Part shown: positions 35,664 to 46,254 of the stretch, piece by piece
Layout of the letters: every line of letters starts with the position of its first letter
Numbering within the stretch: position 1 is the first letter of the stretch
DNA from: Stomorhina lunata
Lineage: Eukaryota; Arthropoda; Insecta; Diptera; Rhiniidae
Assembly: GCA_933228675.1 (NCBI GenBank)
Contig: OW121741.1
Span: 111,594,361-111,658,360 of the forward strand
Direction: 5' to 3'
DNA length: 64,000 nucleotides
Program-made: the position numbers and the translations under genes
Notes under the pieces: generated by a model
What the model was told of the DNA's origin: nothing
Database searches by the model: none
Seen by the model: only the letters and a program-made list of their open reading frames with translations

Positions 35664-38600
35664 AAAAATTTCCTATAAAAATAGGAAATTTTTGAAAAAT
35701 TTCCTATAAAAATAGGAAATTTTTGAAAAATTTCCTATAAAAATAGGAAATTTTTGAAAAATTTCCTATAAAAATAGGAAATTTTTGAAAAATTTCCTAT
35801 AAAAATAGGAAATTTTTGAAAAATTTCCTATAAAAATAGGAAATTTTTGAAAAATTTCCTATAAAAATAGGAAATTTTTGAAAAATTTCCTATAAAAATA
35901 GGAAATTTTTGAAAAATTTCCTATAAAAATAGGAAATTTTTGAAAAATTTCCTATAAAAATAGGAAATTTTTGAAAAATTTCCTATAAAAATAGGAAATT
36001 TTTGAAAAATTTCCTATAAAAATAGGAAATTTTTGAAAAATTTCCTATAAAAATAGGAAATTTTTGAAAAATTTCCTATATAAATAGGAAATTTTTGAAA
36101 AATTTCCTAAAAAATAGGAAATTTTTGAAAAATTTCCTATAAAAATAGGAAATTTTTGAAAAATTTCCTATAAAAATAGGAAATTTTTGAAAAATTTCCT
36201 ATAAAAATAGGAAATTTTTGAAAAATTTCCTATAAAAATAGGAAATTTTTGAAAAATTTCCTATAAAAATAGGAAATTTTTGAAAAATTTCCTATAAAAA
36301 TAGGAAATTTTTGAAAAATTTCCTATATAAATAGGAAATTTTTGAAAAATTTCCTAAAAAATAGGAAATTTTTGAAAAATTTCCTATAAAAATAGGAAAT
36401 TTTTGAAAAATTTCCTATAAAAATAGGAAATTTTTGAAAAATTTCCTATAAAAATAGGAAATTTTTGAAAATTTTCCTATAAAAATAGGAAATTTTTGAA
36501 AAATTTCCTATAAAAATAGGAAATTTTTGAAAAATTTCCTATAAAAATAGGAAATTTTTGAAAAATTTCCTATAAAAATAGGAAATTTTTGAAAAATTTC
36601 CTATAAAAATAGGAAATTTTTGAAAAATTTCCTATAAAAATAGGAAATTTTTGAAAAATTTCCTATAAAAATAGGAAATTTTTGAAAAATTTCCTATAAA
36701 AATAGGAAATTTTTGAAAAATTTCCTATAAAAATAGGAAATTTTTGAAAAATTTCCTATAAAAATAGGAAATTTTTGAAATATTTCCTATAAAAATAGGA
36801 AATTTTTGAAAAATTTCCTATAAAAAAAGGAAATTTTTGAAAAATTTCCTATAAAAATAGGAAATTTTTAAAAAATTTCCTATAAAAATAGGAAATTTTT
36901 GAAAAATTTCCTATAAAAATAGGAAATTTTTGAAAAATTTCCTATAAAAATAGGAAATTTTTGAAAAATTTCCTAAATCCTAAAAAAATAGTAAATTTTT
37001 GAAAAATTTCCTATAAAAATAGTAAATTTTTGAAAAATTTTCTATAAAAATAGTAAATTTTTGAAAAATTTCCTATAAAAATAGCAAATTTTTGAAAAAT
37101 TTCCTATAATAATAGTAAATTTTTGAAAAATTTCCTATAAAAATAGTAAATTTTTGAAAAATTTCCTATAAAAATAGTAAATTTTTGAAAAATTTCCTAT
37201 AAAAATAGTAAATTTTTGAAAAATTTCCTATAAAAATAGTAAATTTTTGAAAAATTTCCTATAAAAATAGTAAATTTTTGAAAAATTTCCTATAAAAATA
37301 GTAAATTTTTGAAAAATTTCCTATAAAAATAGTAAATTTTTGAAAAATTTCCTATAAAAATAGTAAATTTTTGAAAAATTTCCTATAAAAATAGTAAATT
37401 TTTGAAAAATTTCCTATAAAAATAGTAAATTTTTGAAAAATTTCCTATAAAAATAGTAAATTTTTGAAAAATTTCCTATAAAAATAGGAAATTTTTGAAA
37501 AATTTCCTATAAAAATAGGAAATTTTTGAAAAATTTCCTATAAAAATAGGAAATTTTTGAAAAATTTCCTATAAAAATAGGAAATTTTTGAAAAATTTCC
37601 TATAAAAATAGGAAATTTTTGAAAAATTTCCTATAAAAATAGGAAATTTTTGAAAAATTTCCTATAAAAATAGGAAATTTTTGAAAAATTTCCTATAAAA
37701 ATAGGAAATTTTTGAAAAATTTCCTATAAAAATAGGAAATTTTTGCAAAATTTCCTATAAAAATAGGAAATTTTTGAAAAATTTTCTATAAAAATAGGAA
37801 ATTTTTGAAAAATTTCCTATAAAAATAGGAAATTTTTGAAAAATTTCCTATAAAAATAGGAAATTTTTGAAAAATTTCCTATAAAAATAGGAAATTTTTG
37901 AAAAATTTCCTATAAAAATAGGAAATTTTTGAAAAATTTCCTATAAAAATAGGAAATTTTTGAAAAATTTCCTATAAAAAATAGTAAATTTTTGAAAATT
38001 TTCCTATAAAAATAATAAACTTTTGAAAAATTTGCTATAGAAATAGTAAATTTTTGAAAAAGTTCCTATAAAAATAGTACATTTTTGAAAATTTTCCAAT
38101 AAAAATAGTAAATTTTTGATAATTTTCCTATAAAAATAGTAAATTTTTGAAAAATTTCCTATAAAAATAGTAAATTTTTGAAAAATTTTCTATAAAATAG
38201 TAAATTTTTTAAAAATTTCTTATAAAAATAGTAAATTTTTTAAAAATTTCCTATAAATATAGTAAATTTTTTAAAAATTTCCTATAAAAATAGTAAATTT
38301 TTGAAAATTTTCCTATAAAATAGTAAATTTTTAAAAAATTTTCTATAAAAATAGTAAATTTTTGAAAATTTTCCTATAAAAATAGTTAATTTTTGAAAAA
38401 TTTTCCATAAAAATAATAAATTTTTGAAAAATTTCCTATAAATAGTAAATTTTTTTAAAAATTTCCTATAAATAGTAAATTTTTTTTAAAATTTCCTATA
38501 AATAGTAAATTTTTTTAAAAATTTCCTATAAATAGTAATTTTTTTTTTAAATTTCCTATAAATAGTAAATTTTTAAAAAATTTCCTATAAATAGTAAATT

Positions 38601-38960
38601 TTTTTAAAAATTTAAAATAAAAATAAATAATAATAAAAATTTCCAATAAATAATAAATTTTTGAAAATGTTCCTATAAATAGTAAATTTTACAAAATTTA
38701 CCATAAAAAGTAAATATTTGAAAATTTTCTAAAAATAATAAATTTTTAAAAAAATTTGCAATAAAAGTAAATTTTTAAAAAACTTTCAATGTAGAGTAAA
38801 TTTTTCAAAATTTTCCTAATAATAGGAAATTTCTAAAAAAAAATTTTCTAGCAAATTTTTGAAAAATTTTTTAAAAATTTCCCGTAATAGAAAATTTTGA
38901 AAAATTTTCCATAAATAGTAAATTTTTGAAAAATTTTTGATTAATAATTTTTTGGAAATT
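35400..38960. repeat. 31-bp perfect-hairpin minisatellite array, ~110 copies
   Basis: The unit is arm AAAAATTTCCTAT, loop AAAA, arm ATAGGAAATTTTT and spacer G (13+4+13+1 = 31). The two arms are exact complements, so every unit is a complete hairpin and the array is nearly its own reverse complement. From 35640 to 37980 copies are almost identical. Two sub-blocks differ: about 36985-37480 and everything after 37980 carry ATAGTAAA instead of ATAGGAAA. The right edge from 38200 decays gradually (shorter units, more T) to 38960. The left edge is sharp and includes the 208-bp duplication. Confidence 0.97.
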
Positions 38961-40469
38961 TTATACTTCAGGAATATCAACAAAATAATAGATTTAATTT
39001 ATGATAATTAATTCTTTGTATTTATATACTTAGCCCAACAATAGGGGTCATCTGAACTGCTAGACAATATGTCCCTCTATTCACAATGATTCACTTAAAG
39101 TTTACATTATTAATGCCATATCCACTTTAAGATGAATTTACCATTTGTATGTTTGTGGCATAGAGTGCATATTACAGCATTTTGCTGCACGAAAGTTTAG
39201 CGGAACATTTATATCACACTTACCTTAATTGAATTGATCGTTAAAGCTGTGAAAGATAGATTTTTATTATTCTATCATGGAACTAGAGAGGTAAATCGGG
39301 AAAACTGAAGTATAAGAGTCTAACAAAAACAAGTAAAAGAATATAGTCGGTAATGGCGGAACCAAAGTTACCCTAACTCAATGTTTATTAGAGTATTCTT
39401 TAGTAAAATAAAATACCTCAGATTAATTCTGTAAACACACTAAAAGGTCAGTGCCCAATAATATTTCGGTGTTTGCAAACCAATGCCTTCAACCCAAGAC
39501 TCATTCCTCACAACTATAGCTATAAAAATATTCATGGGAATATAAAAGAAAAACATGACAAATTACAATACGTAATGCACAATTGGAGACCATTATAATA
39601 TATGAGTTCCACTGTGTGTGTGTGTGACGTGTCTTGTCGCATGGTGGAACGGTGAGCTTTTGTCCGATGATAAATTCATAGAATTCAAATACGATATAAT
39701 GAGGGTTCTTAAACTCTACAACTTGCACTTGTAGCATATGAGTTTGTGAAAAGTAAGTGTAAAAAAATAAATTCTTATATTTTCGTATTAAAATAACGAT
39801 GTCGCCAATACTTCTATGATAAATTTGAACAATAAATAAGAATAAAAGAGAAAATTATTTATTTGTACTCAAACAAAAAGATTGACATTTGAAGAGCGAG
39901 GTCAAAATAACGAATAATTTGTGAGCTGTTAAACTGTAGTAATTAGTGGTAAAAATTTTAAATGAAAAGAATGATTTGGAAAATTTTACAAAAATTTTTG
40001 TTACAAAATAATAAAAAATATTTTAACTTTTCTTTAAAAAAAATTTAAATTTATCTATAATTAAAGAAAAAGTTTTACTTTAATTACACTAGTTCAAGAA
40101 ATTCAACTTTTTGAGTTCCATTTAATCAGCAGAATTTTTTTTATGTTCTGATTATAAAATGGTTAAATTTAAAAATTGTTTTATAAAACTTTTCAATTTT
40201 GGAAATGCTGCTAATTAAAATTATTATATGCCGCTTAAAAAAATGTTTTTGATATTTTGAACAATATATGACATTACTATCACATAAAGTTTGTGTCAAT
40301 AATAACAAATATGTTATTTTGGAGGAAAAGATCTGTCAATTGCCTTAAAAAAGAAGTATTTTTTAAAAGTGGATTTAAGTAGAGTCAATCCCTGATACAA
40401 GTGTGAAAGGTAGATGAGAAAAATAGTTTATTTTTCAATAATCTTTTAACGATCAATATTTCAAATAAA
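38961..40469. other. mostly unique DNA with a possible DINE-1-like start
   Basis: The phrase ACAAGTAAAAGAATATAGTC at about 39330-39349 looks like the edge of another DINE-1-like element, but the following 100 bases do not align well. The 78-codon minus ORF 39501-39737 has no domain and includes a GT microsatellite. Nothing else is recognised. Confidence 0.4.
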
Positions 40470-41220
40470 TCAAGTAAGAAAAGCTATAGTCGGTCAAGCG
40501 CGACTATATAATACCCTTCACTACTAAGGTCAAATATGGACCAACAATTAAACAAGTTTTCCTTAAGTCTTAGAGACATACATACATACACTATGTGCTA
40601 TTTTTTTCAAAATTTCGACATTTATATCATTTCCGGCTAAGGGCCTGATATGGGAGCTAGGGTCAATTGTGGACCGATAGTTACCAAATTTTGATTATTG
40701 GTTTATATTTACAAAATATATATATATATCTGTGCAAAGCTTAAGTAATCAAATGCATTTATCTTTAGAGTTATTAACGTTTTTGTGCTTTTTTATATGT
40801 ATATAAACGTCTTTTGAGAATGTGTCTTGTATGGGAGGTATGGTCAAATATGGGCCAATTTCTACACAATTTGGAACACTGATAAAGGACCAAAAACTCT
40901 TTTCCGGGAAGGCATCGCTATAGAAGGTATCCGAAATAGTAATCTGATCTGATTTCTCCCAAAAAGTATAGGGATCGTCCTTGGACCAAAATATGAACCT
41001 GTGTTAAATTTCATCAAATTATCTTTAAAATTACGACCTGTAGAGTGATAAAAAGCTTACATAGATAACCGGCCAGCCAGCTAGCCGGACAGACATCGTT
41101 AAAATAACTCAGGGAGTGATTGGTATACTAAAAGATAGGTCTCAGATCAATATGTCTATGCGTTACAAACATCAGCACAAACCCAATATACCCTTTTCAC
41201 CTATGGTGGTGAAGGGTATA
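40470..41220 (-). mobile_element. DINE-1-like element, copy C, complete
   Basis: A 751-base uninterrupted copy, CAAGTAAGAAAAGCTATAGT to CTATGGTGGTGAAGGGTATA. It has the terminal stem-loop ATAGTCG...CGACTAT, ATACCCTTCACTACTAAGG, and the inverted ending. It is collinear with both halves of copy B and therefore shows the empty site of the mariner insertion. The reverse complement starts TATACCCTTCACCACCATAG, then AAAAGGGTATA. This parallels the INE-1 start as I recall it (TATACCC..., then AAAAGGGTATAC). Confidence 0.78.
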
Positions 41221-42700
41221 ACAAGTAAAAGTGTTATATCGTAGGTACGATCTTATTATATAGAATGTACCTACAAATCTTTTTGATTGTAGATTTAAAA
41301 AGGGAATATTATATATATATAAGAACTATAGCCAAATGTTGACCGATCGCCCAAAAATTTAATATACTGGCTAGTATTTATATAAAGCTTATTAATGCAA
41401 ATTTTAGTTGCCATAGCTGTTATTGTTTATATAATAGCTTTTAACTGTCGTTTGTGGCCTTTTAGTGATTTTCCGGGAGCTATAACATTCAATTTATCAA
41501 CATTAATGTGATTCCCGGGCGGGGTGCACCTATTTCGCCAATTTTCAGCACACAACTTCTTTAAAATATCGAAAACATTTTTTATTTTAGCTCTTGAAGT
41601 TAAGGCGCTATCGCGCTTTCATCTAACGGACAGACTGACAAAAACTGCCTTTCTTTTTGGTATTTTGTATCTCCGTAATTTTTTACATCGGAGCTATGGT
41701 TAAAGGGTGACCGATTCTATTTAACATGTTTCTACTTGAATTTTGTCAAAAAATTACTATTTTGCGAAATTCGACGATTTTAAATAGCAGGTACGGCGAC
41801 ACCCTGAAAGATATCAACCTAAGTTTTTCTTTTTAATGTTTTTACTCCATTTGTTTAACAAGATTTTCTAAAACTGAAAAAGTTAGTTTTGAAACCGACC
41901 TTTAAAAATTTCTCTATCATTTGTAGTTTCAAAGAAAATCGCAATTTTATGTTTTCATATAAAAGTTTTCAAAAAATAAGTTTTTAATACAAATTTTGAA
42001 ATTGTTTTGGTGATCACTGATTTTATTGTAATTTCCAAAAAAATCGCAATATAAAATTTTTAAAAAAATTAAGTATTTTGGAATGTTTGTTAGTAATCAC
42101 AAGTTTTAGTACGAACTTTGAAATGTTTTTTTTTAATATCTACAAATTGCTAAATTTCGTAACAAAGATCCAAAAACTTTATTCTGGGAAGGCAGTTCTA
42201 TGGAATTTACCCGATGTAATGATCCAAAAATTATACAGTTCATCCTCCTACCAGAGGAAGTGTCTATGCCAAAATTTAATTATTTACGTTGATAACTAGA
42301 TGGAACGGATTCCTGGCATCCGGACTGGCATCGCGATTTTGGGAATTGTGTTAAATATATACAATTTTTTTAGAAATAAAATAAAACATTTCGAAAAAAT
42401 CGGGATTGTCGTGAAAAAGTCGAAAATATTTTTCGAAATCGAATTTCATACGAACTATATGAGATAATCCATATGTGTTTAGACATATAAATATAATCTT
42501 TTATATCTTATCAAAAATGTGACTACTGGGTCGTTTTTAATTTTCGAAAAATCAAATGTGCCCTACTTTGAGGGCATAAAGATCCCCTTCTGATAAGTCT
42601 ATAGACTCCAAATTCTAAGCTTAAACTCGAATACTTCTCCTCAATAGCCATTTCATGAATTATTGGTTCTTGAATATTTTTTTACCCACTATTCATTGTA
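41221..42700 (-). mobile_element. second, diverged DINE-1-like element abutting copy C
   Basis: Begins ACAAGTAAAAGTGTTATATC directly after the last base of copy C, with the exact 8-bp inverted repeat GTAGGTAC...GTACCTAC (41241-41248 and 41267-41274). It has family phrases such as CCAAATGTTGACCGATCG and GGAGCTATGGTTAAAGGGTG. A possible distal piece, AAATCGGTTGAGAAAGTAAT, lies at about 43159-43178 beyond a nested retrotransposon end. The middle is too diverged to align by eye, so the right limit is uncertain. Confidence 0.5.
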
Positions 42701-42702
42701 AT

Positions 42703-43147
42703 GTTGGGGATGTTAGATACCAAGAAATGGTTCTGGTTGGTCTTAATTTGGTAAGCCCAGACTTATATTGGTCCATCTGACATCTCAAATGATACCTCGT
42801 GGTATTACCTTGTTAGCTTCCTTAACACCCGTTAAAGTAGAGAGCTAAGTGCCTCGAGTTTTCTCATGAGACCTATACAAATATTGTTAAGGACGTCGGA
42901 CTAGTAACCCACTCGTGGGAAAAATAAAATTTAAGAAAAAGCTAAAATTGGAATAAAAACGGACACCTTAATGTAAGAAGAAGATGTCCGAAACTTCGAT
43001 GGAAGACCAAGTAGAAGAAAATCTTTCACAGCTTGGCTTACGAAACTGAAGAATAACGCAAAAGAACGAAGCGCATGTCATTCTAAAACATGCTGTACCT
43101 TTGACCTTAACAGATTGTAAATAAAGGCCATTTAAGTAAGTAAGTAA
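42703..43147 (+). mobile_element. non-LTR retrotransposon/SINE-like 3' end with (TAAG)n tail, copy 1
   Basis: About 445 bases, from GGGGATGTTAGATACC to CATTTAAGTAAGTAAGTAA. It matches copy 2 at 45064-45503 along its length, with frequent substitutions. The last ~140 bases read as a protein end (GATGTCCGAAACTTCGAT onward: DVRNFDGRPSRRKSF...), closing with TAA before ATAAAGGCC and the TAAG tail. This is the arrangement expected for the 3' end of a non-LTR element with a short untranslated region. The family is not recognised. Confidence 0.6.
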
Positions 43148-43827
43148 AATACATCTTTAAATCGGTTGAGAAAGTAATCCTATGTTTGTGCTGATGTATG
43201 TAACGCATAGAAATATTGATCTTAGACCCACCTTAAAGTACACTAATAGATTAAGGATCACTTCCTGAGTCGATTTAACAATGTCTGTCAGTTTGTCCGT
43301 CTCAAAGGCTGGCTATCTGGCCGGTTGGCTTGCTGGACCCCCATGTAAACATTGTAATCAAAGTACAGGCCGCAATTTTAAAGATAATTTTATGAAATTA
43401 AGAACAGATATTTTTTTTGAAAGTGGGATGATGACTATTGAAATTCATCAAAACTAGTCCATCGTTTATGGTACCTCCCATATGTTTGACACAAATATAA
43501 TTTTTTTTCATGAAATTTAAAACAGATACTACTTACATAAACCAAAATCACTGTACCAGATTTCCTTGAAATCGGTCCACATTTGACCATTGCTCCCATA
43601 CAAACTCTTCTTTCAATAAATAAGACAAAAATGACAAAAAAAACCTGTAAGTCTGAAGATAAGTTTGTTTTTTGCATACATATTTTTTGTAAAAACAGTA
43701 ATCAATCTGTTAAATTTAGAGAAAATTGGTGCGCATTTGACTCTAGCTCTTATAAAAGTAAAAAAAAAAACGGATATAGATGTAACATTTCTTCTTGATC
43801 TTGTATCAGAAACTCAATTTTTACTCA

Positions 43828-44560
43828 AATTTAGGTGTGATTACAAATTAAGCCGCTTTTCTTTATTTAAGGCCTATTAAAAAAAATATCGACGATTTTT
43901 AATTTTTTGAAGATTTTTTATTTAAAATTTTTACAGAAATTTAAGTGTGGTTCCAAGTTGTGAAATGATTTATGTTCTATTTAAGAAATATCGAAGATTT
44001 TGATCAAATTCTAAATATATACCCAAATTTAGGAGAGACTCCAACGGAAGCATCTTTTCTTGATTTGGGGCCTATATGATAAAATTTTAACGATTTTGTA
44101 TTTGTTAAGATTTTTTTCAAAATCTAAATTTTTACTAAAATTTAGGGGTGATTCCACATGAACCTTCTTTTCTTGATATGAGGCCTATTTAAGAAAAATT
44201 ATGAAAAACTAAAGAAAAACTAAAGCGAATCTTTTCTTGATTTGTGGTCTATTTAAGAAAATTAAAGATTTTTATCAAAAACTAGATTTTTACCCAAATT
44301 AAGGGGAGATTTTAAGTGAAGCATGTTTTTTGATTAGAGGCCTATTTGATAAAATTTCGACGATTTTGTTTTTGTTAAGATTTTTTTTTATCAAAATCTA
44401 AATTTTAACCCAAATTTAGGGGTGATTCCATATAAAGCATATTTTCTTGATTTGGGGCCTATTTGATAAAATTTAGACAATTTTATATTTTTCAAAATTT
44501 TTTATTGAAACTAGATTTTTCCAAATGGAGCATCTTTCTTTATTTGAGGCATATTTCAGA
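43828..44560 (+). repeat. ~110-bp tandem repeat, six or more diverged copies
   Basis: The anchor ACCCAAATTTAGGGGTGATT recurs at about 43828, 43937, 44023, 44137, 44295 and 44411 (steps 109, 86, 114, 158, 116). It is followed each time by CTTGATTTGGGGCCTATTT and a GACGATTTT phrase. Copies differ by 15-25% by eye and some carry deletions. No ORF spans them. Confidence 0.85.
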
Positions 44561-44750
44561 AAATATTGATAAATTATTTTTTTTTTAAGATTTTTCATCA
44601 AACATTTTTTGTCCTAAAACATTTTCTATTGAAAGCTTTTGTTGAAATATTTAATAAAATTTCGACGATTTTGTATTTAAGACGTTTTTTTTTATATTGA
44701 AGATTTAAATTTTTTTAAGAATTTTTATCAAAAATTTTTGTCCTAAAACA

Positions 44751-44925
44751 TCCCAGCAAAACTTTGGTAATGGCAAGTACTCTGATAACTGGTTACCTTG
44801 TAACGACTACAACATACCATCCGAATAAATAATAAGTTATTACAGAAGTACATATTTGTAATTAAGATGGTAATTTAAACTGAATGGCCCCGGTTCAAAT
44901 CCCACCAAGGGCAACAATTTTTTTT
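44751..44925 (+). repeat. possible SINE-like piece with B-box
   Basis: GGTTCAAATCCC at about 44893-44904 matches the pol III B-box, followed by CACC and a T-run. No A-box at the right distance is convincing. The upstream CCAGCAAAACTTTGGTAATG to ACTACAACATACC stretch is more complex than the surroundings and may be part of the same repeat. Confidence 0.25.
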
Positions 44926-45063
44926 AGTTTTTTTTTTATTAAAAGAGTTTTTTTTTTTAATGATTTTTGAATTGTAAGAACTTAAATATTATCTTCTGTA
45001 AAAAAAATTGTAAAACTAACTCATGCTAATGAAAAAATACCATCATGAGTCAATTTTGATTAT

Positions 45064-45503
45064 GTAGGGGATGTTGAATACCAAACACGATTCTAATTGG
45101 TCTTAACTTGGTAAGCCCAACTTATCTGGGTCATCCTTCATCTCAACACACACCTCCTCATGGTATCACCCGGGGAGCTAGTTTAACACCCATTAATATT
45201 GTGAGTTAACATGTTCCGAGAGTTGTCCCATAAGATCGATAAAAATGAGTTAGGATTACGGGCTAGTAACCCTCTCTTGAAAAAAAAAAAATACAATGAA
45301 GAGGATACAATTAGAATTGAAATGTCATACTACCTAATGTTAGAGGAGGATGTCCGAAACTTCGATAGAAGACCAAGTAGAGGAACATTTTTCAAAGCTT
45401 GGCCTATAAAATTGGAGAATATTCGCACAAGATCGAAATCCATGGAATTCTAAAATATGCTCGGACTATGACCTTAACAGGTTGTAACATTTAAGTAAGT
45501 AAG
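45064..45503 (+). mobile_element. non-LTR retrotransposon/SINE-like 3' end with (TAAG)n tail, copy 2
   Basis: About 440 bases homologous to 42703-43147, from GGGGATGTTGAATACC to CATTTAAGTAAGTAAG. It contains an 80-codon open stretch (45211-45453) whose second half, EEDVRNFDRRPSRGTFFKAW, matches the reading of copy 1. Keeping the same frame in two diverged copies suggests the piece derives from coding sequence of a longer element. It is 5' truncated relative to any such element. Confidence 0.6.
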
Positions 45504-45730
45504 AGTCAATCTTATGTAAAAACTTATACAAAAAAGAAGATTTAAATTGTTTAAGTTTTAAAATAATTTTTAAAAAGTTTTAAAATAATTACAAAAAATC
45601 GTATAAAAATATTTTTCCAAAAATTACAATAAAGCAAAAAAAGCAGGGAAAAACAAAGTTATTTTCACATGATTTAGGATCTAAAAATAAAAATTGTTTA
45701 TATTAATTATAAGCTACTAAGTTTTCAACA

Positions 45731-45803
45731 TATGAAGTAGCTCAGTGGAAGAGTCTCTGACTAGCAGTCGGAGGGTCTGGGTTCGAGCCCCCATGGGATC
45801 ATA
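45731..45803 (+). repeat. tRNA-like sequence, probable tRNA pseudogene or SINE head
   Basis: TAGCTCAGTGGAAGAG fits an A-box and D-arm, TCTGACTAGCAGTCGGA forms an anticodon stem with a 7-base loop (anticodon AGC if real), and GGTTCGAGCCC is a good B-box. The acceptor stem does not pair beyond ATGA/TCAT and the T-stem pairs only three bases, so this is not a working tRNA. An A-run follows within 5 bases. Confidence 0.5.
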
Positions 45804-46254
45804 AAAAAAATTTTGTATTTCGTTTAAAAATATATGTTTTTAATAAAACAACAACAAAAAATTTGTTGCTGTTGTTGTTGTTGCTTTCAAATTGCTTACC
45901 CAAGTTATTACTTTTCTGCAATTGGTAAGTACTTGCCTCCAATGACATCCCCGTGTTAATGTAATGACTTAAACAGCGAATGAGTAAGTAGTTCGTGTTC
46001 AATAGTTTAACTGTTTAACTCATTATTTGGTAATGAAAAGTTTTACTGGGATTTTCTATGGAAAGGCTTTTGTTGCAAAACTTTTTCTATTATTATTTTT
46101 TAATTGCATGTTTTTGTTCTATCTCCGTCATATATAAGTATAAGTTTTAAGAAAAAAATTATAAAAAAGAAAAAGAACACCTTTGATCTTAGTGCTGAAG
46201 GCTGTCGTATGGTCGAGCTCGACCGACTATAGCACTTTCTTACTTGTTATACTT

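Larger units (their letters stand above)
43184..46254 (+). mobile_element. long DINE-1-like element D with tandem core and nested insertions
   Basis: Starts TTTGTGCTGATGTATGTAAC (inverse of the endings of A-C) and continues with CTGAGTCGATTTAACAATGT, ATGTAAACATTGTAATCAAA and CATGAAATTTAAAACAGATA. A ~110-bp tandem repeat occupies 43828-44560. The opposite family end (perfect palindrome GGTCGAGCTCGACC at 46211-46224, then ACTATAGCACTTTCTTACTT) is at 46205-46254 in the matching orientation. A tandem-repeat core between two conserved ends is typical of DINE elements. The retrotransposon end at 45064-45503 and tRNA-like pieces would be insertions. That both ends belong to one copy is inference. 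Confidence 0.5.

Noticed and set aside
45731..45803. Functional tRNA-Ala (anticodon AGC)
   Set aside because: Acceptor and T stems do not pair adequately, so it is kept only as a tRNA-like pseudogene.
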